From Gammaproteobacteria bacterium (lineage in GTDB: Bacteria > Pseudomonadota > Gammaproteobacteria > SZUA-152): a stretch of DNA of 34,553 nt. The translations under genes and the position numbers were made by a program. Below are positions 32,048 to 34,553 of the stretch, piece after piece. How positions within the stretch are numbered: the first letter of the stretch is position 1; each line of letters begins with the position of its first letter. Location of the stretch: the NCBI GenBank assembly GCA_011051685.1, contig DRKQ01000115.1:1-34553 (forward strand), in the 5' to 3' direction. A model generated the notes under the pieces. It saw only the letters and a list, made by a program, of their open reading frames with translations, did no database searches and had not been told where the DNA came from.

Positions 32048-32917
32048 ATGACCCACAACCCACCCCAATTCGATGCCCAACAATACAAGGCCACCACCCT
32101 GCAGCAATGGGACAGCGCAGCAGAGGCGTGGCACCGCTGGTCGCCGCTGTTGTCCCGCTGGCTGGGACCGGCCACCGAGACCATGCTCGACCTGTGCGGC
32201 ATTGGCGAAGGCAGCCGCGTGCTGGATGTGGCCGCCGGCGCCGGCGAGCAGACCCTGGCCGTGGCCCGCCGCGTCGGCAACCGCGGCCAGGTGCTGGCCA
32301 CGGATATTTCCCCCCGCATCCTCGAGTATGCAGCCCAGTCCGCCCGCCTGGCCGGCCACGCGCATGTTGATACCCAGGTGCTGGACGGGGAGGAGCTGCA
32401 CCGGCTCGAGACTGACCCCTTTGACGCGGTGGTCTCCCGCGTGGGGCTGATCTATTTTCCGGACCAGGCCAGGGCCATGGACGGCATGACGCAGCAACTG
32501 AAGAGTGGCGGCAGGCTGGCGGCCATGGTGTACGCCAGCGCGGAAAAGAACCCGTTTTTCTCCATTCCGGTGTCCATCATCCGCCGCCGCGCCCGCTTGC
32601 CCGCACCCCTGCCGGGCCAACCGGGGCCGTTCAGCCTGGGCAGCGAAGAGGCCCTGGAGCGTCTGTTTGCCCAGGCCGGCCTTGCGGATATCGAGGTGGT
32701 GAGTATCGACGCCCCGGTGCGCCTGGACTCCGCGGCCGAATGCCTGCAGTTTGAGCAGGAATCCTTCGGCGCCCTGCATCAACTGATGTCGGGCCTGTCC
32801 GATGCCGAGCAGGACGAGACCTGGGAGGAGATCGAACAGGCCCTGGGGCAGTTCGAGAGCGACGGTCGGTTCGCCGGTCCCTGTGAGATGCTGGTGGCCG
32901 TGGGCACAAAACAATAG
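32048..32917 (+). CDS. Class I SAM-dependent methyltransferase (UbiE/COQ5-like)
   Basis: A 289-residue cytoplasmic methyltransferase. The SAM-binding motif I is VLDVAAGAGEQTLAVARRVG (about residues 59-78), followed by VLATDISPRILEYAAQSARLAG, and DAVVSRVGLIYFPDQARAMDGM at the post-I region, typical of the UbiE/Methyltransf_11 group. An excellent ribosome binding site (AAAGGAGGA) precedes ATG 32048, indicating high translation; the frame open from 31979 extends into the promoter region. The substrate is not evident. The ubiquinone enzyme UbiE is usually shorter and lies near ubiB, which is not here, so a small-molecule methyltransferase controlled by the divergent LysR gene is more likely. Confidence 0.9.
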   Translation: MTHNPPQFDAQQYKATTLQQWDSAAEAWHRWSPLLSRWLGPATETMLDLCGIGEGSRVLDVAAGAGEQTLAVARRVGNRGQVLATDISPRILEYAAQSARLAGHAHVDTQVLDGEELHRLETDPFDAVVSRVGLIYFPDQARAMDGMTQQLKSGGRLAAMVYASAEKNPFFSIPVSIIRRRARLPAPLPGQPGPFSLGSEEALERLFAQAGLADIEVVSIDAPVRLDSAAECLQFEQESFGALHQLMSGLSDAEQDETWEEIEQALGQFESDGRFAGPCEMLVAVGTKQ

Positions 32918-33351
32918 CAATAAATACGCAATCAAACGCAGGGAAGCTGAGATGAGTCCTATCGCAGTGGTGCAACGGTCGCCGGCCTTTCTGGACAAGC
33001 AGATAACCATCGCCCTGGCGGTGAGATCGTGGCCGGGTTAATAACTGACATCGGTGGCCGTTCACCACCTTGGAAATGACGGAAGGGGCAGTGACTGAAT
33101 GCAAGCTGATTCCAGGGCGCACTTATACAATGGCAAGTACTGTGGGAGCGCCTTTCCAGGCGCGATCGCGCCTGGAAAGGCGCTCCCACATGGGGTCATT
33201 TTGAGGCGATTAATAACGGTAAGTCATAAAAGGGCACCATCTCGCCCACCCCGCAAACAGCTTTTAACAATTCGCACTGTTATCATTTCCTCGACTACCG
33301 TGGATGCTGGCTCAACGCCGGCAGAACGAGACACATTCCCTGGGGAAGGCA
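32918..33351. other. Gene-free interval between methyltransferase and UMF1 genes
   Basis: This 434-base stretch has no convincing gene. It contains the REP palindrome copy C at 33141-33190. A 29-codon frame from ATG 32952 lacks a ribosome binding site and a recognisable product. The words atggcaagtac just before the palindrome and ttgaggcgatta just after it (33201-33212) are echoed around REP copy A. Confidence 0.6.
33141..33190. repeat. REP pair as a perfect 50-base palindrome, copy C
   Basis: Two 25-base units starting tgtgggagcgcc meet with no spacer, so all 50 bases form one perfect palindrome. The unit is the same as in copy A (3382-3430), with the centre changed from gattcg to gatcg. 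Such exact symmetry 30 kb from the first copy points to recent spread or maintained selection. Confidence 0.88.
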
Positions 33352-34553
33352 GTGCTGAACATTCACAAACACCGGCTGACACGACGCATCGTTGCCTGGG
33401 CCTTGTACGACTGGGCCAATTCCGCCTTCGCCACCACGGTGCTGGCGGGATTCTTCCCCATCTTTTTCAAACAGTACTGGAGCGCGGGTATCTCCAGTAC
33501 GCAAAGCACTTTCCAACTGGGACTGGGCAATGCCCTGGCCAGCCTGTGCATCGTGGTCGCCGCGCCCTTGCTGGGGGCCATTGCCGACCGCGGTGGGCTG
33601 CGCCGGCGTTTTCTGTTTTTGTTCGCCGCCACCGGCATGCTGGCCACCGCGGCGCTATACGGCGTGGGGCAGGGACAGTGGCAACTGGCCCTGGCCTTGT
33701 TCGTCGCCGCCACCATCGGCTTCATGGGCGCCAATGTGTTTTACGATGCGTTATTGATGGCGGTGGCGGATGAGCAGCAATGGGATTTCGTCTCTGCCCT
33801 GGGTTATGCCCTGGGCTATCTGGGGGGAGGCCTGTTGTTTGCCATCAACGTGGCCATGAGCCTGTCGCCGGAGAGTTTCGGCCTGGCGGATGCGGGGGAG
33901 GCGGTGCGCCTGTCGTTCGTCACGGTGGCCCTGTGGTGGGCCTTGTTTTCCCTGCCGTTGTTTTTCTGGGTCAAGGAGGTGCCTCCAAAGCAGGCTATTT
34001 CCGGTTGGGCCCTGGCGCGGGCCGGCTATCGGCAGGTGCTGGAGACCCTGCGCCATGTGCGCCAGTTGCGCGTGGTGGTGATCTTCCTGCTGGCCTACTG
34101 GTTTTACATCGACGGCGTGGACACCGTGGTGCGCATGGCGGTGGACTATGGCCTGTCCATCGGCCTGCAACAGCAGCACCTGATCACCGCCCTGCTGATC
34201 ACCCAGTTCGTGGGGCTGCCGGCGACCCTGGCCTTCGGCTGGCTGGCGGGCAGGCTGGGCACGGAGGGGCTGGGTGCCCAGCGGGGTATCTTTTTGGCGT
34301 TAGGCGTGTACCTGCTGGCGGTGATCGGTGCCTTTTTCATGGATTCCAGCGCGGAGTTTTACGCCCTGGCGGTGGTCATCGGCCTGGTGCAGGGCGGGGT
34401 GCAGGCGCTGAGTCGTTCGCTGTACGCGCGGCTCATCCCCGGCGACAAGTCCGCCGAGTTCTTTGGTTTCTACAACATGTTAGGCAAGTTTGCCGCGGTG
34501 CTGGGGCCCTTGCTGATCGGTGTGGTGAGCCTGGCCTCGGGCAGTCATCGCTG
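33352..34553 (+). CDS. UMF1-family MFS transporter, 3' end missing
   Basis: The first 400 codons of a major facilitator protein of the UMF1/Atg22-like family, open to the window edge. The signature RRIVAWALYDWANSAFATTVLAGFFPIFFKQYW is near the N-terminus, then LGAIADRGGLRRRFLFLF (MFS loop 2-3), MGANVFYDALLMAVADEQQWDFVSALGYALGYLGGG, FYIDGVDTVVRMAVDYG and QGGVQALSRSLYARLIPGDKSAEFFGFYNMLGKFAAVLGPLL. About ten helices are visible. I chose GTG 33352 because it gives the usual short leader before RRIV; ATG 33304 is in frame and would add 16 residues. Substrates of bacterial members are unknown. The C-terminus lies beyond the window. Confidence 0.93.
   Translation, partial: MLNIHKHRLTRRIVAWALYDWANSAFATTVLAGFFPIFFKQYWSAGISSTQSTFQLGLGNALASLCIVVAAPLLGAIADRGGLRRRFLFLFAATGMLATAALYGVGQGQWQLALALFVAATIGFMGANVFYDALLMAVADEQQWDFVSALGYALGYLGGGLLFAINVAMSLSPESFGLADAGEAVRLSFVTVALWWALFSLPLFFWVKEVPPKQAISGWALARAGYRQVLETLRHVRQLRVVVIFLLAYWFYIDGVDTVVRMAVDYGLSIGLQQQHLITALLITQFVGLPATLAFGWLAGRLGTEGLGAQRGIFLALGVYLLAVIGAFFMDSSAEFYALAVVIGLVQGGVQALSRSLYARLIPGDKSAEFFGFYNMLGKFAAVLGPLLIGVVSLASGSHR

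Noticed and set aside
1-34553. CRISPR arrays, tRNA, rRNA, phage or insertion-sequence genes
   Set aside because: No regularly spaced direct repeats, cloverleaf-type sequences, integrase, transposase or structural phage genes were recognised.

Overview
The window looks like chromosomal DNA of a free-living, Gram-negative gammaproteobacterium with fairly high GC. Several things point that way. There are two outer-membrane beta-barrel proteins ending in aromatic residues, a sucA-sucB-lpd cluster, a YhaJ-like LysR regulator beside a YhhW-type pirin, a YfdX-family protein, a near-consensus Fur box, a perfect FNR-type box and REP/BIME palindromes of the GTRG type. I cannot name the genus. I found no rRNA, tRNA, CRISPR array, phage or transposase gene. 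Both ends cut genes: a TlpA-like thioredoxin on the left and a UMF1-family MFS transporter on the right.

Layout. 1-3000: end of a TlpA-like gene, then a convergent three-gene operon (outer-membrane porin, periplasmic FMN-binding protein, PepSY membrane protein) read leftward from a Fur box at 3106-3124, probably for iron-limited electron transfer or uptake. 3000-3516: gene-free, with a cluster of palindromes including a REP pair. 3517-7301: a LysR regulator and an unrecognised membrane protein, divergent from pirin, nitroreductase and hemolysin III-family genes; a LysR-type T-N11-A site lies between them. 7313-8440: a 30-residue membrane micro-ORF and a YfdX-family periplasmic protein. 8699-13784: a leftward operon of TetR, MMPL/RND transporter, LolA-like protein and outer-membrane protein, with nested inverted repeats at the promoter. 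13924-17751: periplasmic binding protein, membrane histidine kinase and double-receiver response regulator, the last behind an FNR box. 17778-20639: a GGDEF-EAL protein, possibly preceded by a small ORF. 20674-26598: the 2-oxoglutarate dehydrogenase genes sucA, sucB and lpd, with a MITE-like repeat between sucB and lpd. 26634-30957: a second REP element, a DsbA-receiver-GGDEF fusion, a membrane-anchored PDZ protein and an ABC-class ATPase (PF09818 type). 31036-34553: a LysR regulator divergent from a SAM methyltransferase, a third REP palindrome, and the start of the UMF1 transporter.

How the parts fit. Central metabolism (2-oxoglutarate dehydrogenase) is embedded in a region rich in envelope and signalling genes. 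Two separate c-di-GMP enzymes, a ligand-binding protein plus kinase without a transporter, and a receiver-only regulator without an output domain suggest a sensory module tied to motility or biofilm control. The most unusual items are the DsbA-receiver-diguanylate cyclase fusion, the binding protein/kinase/double-receiver module, the Fur-controlled flavin/PepSY/porin operon with a doubled SGATL motif, and the REP palindromes, which imply a RAYT transposase elsewhere in the genome.
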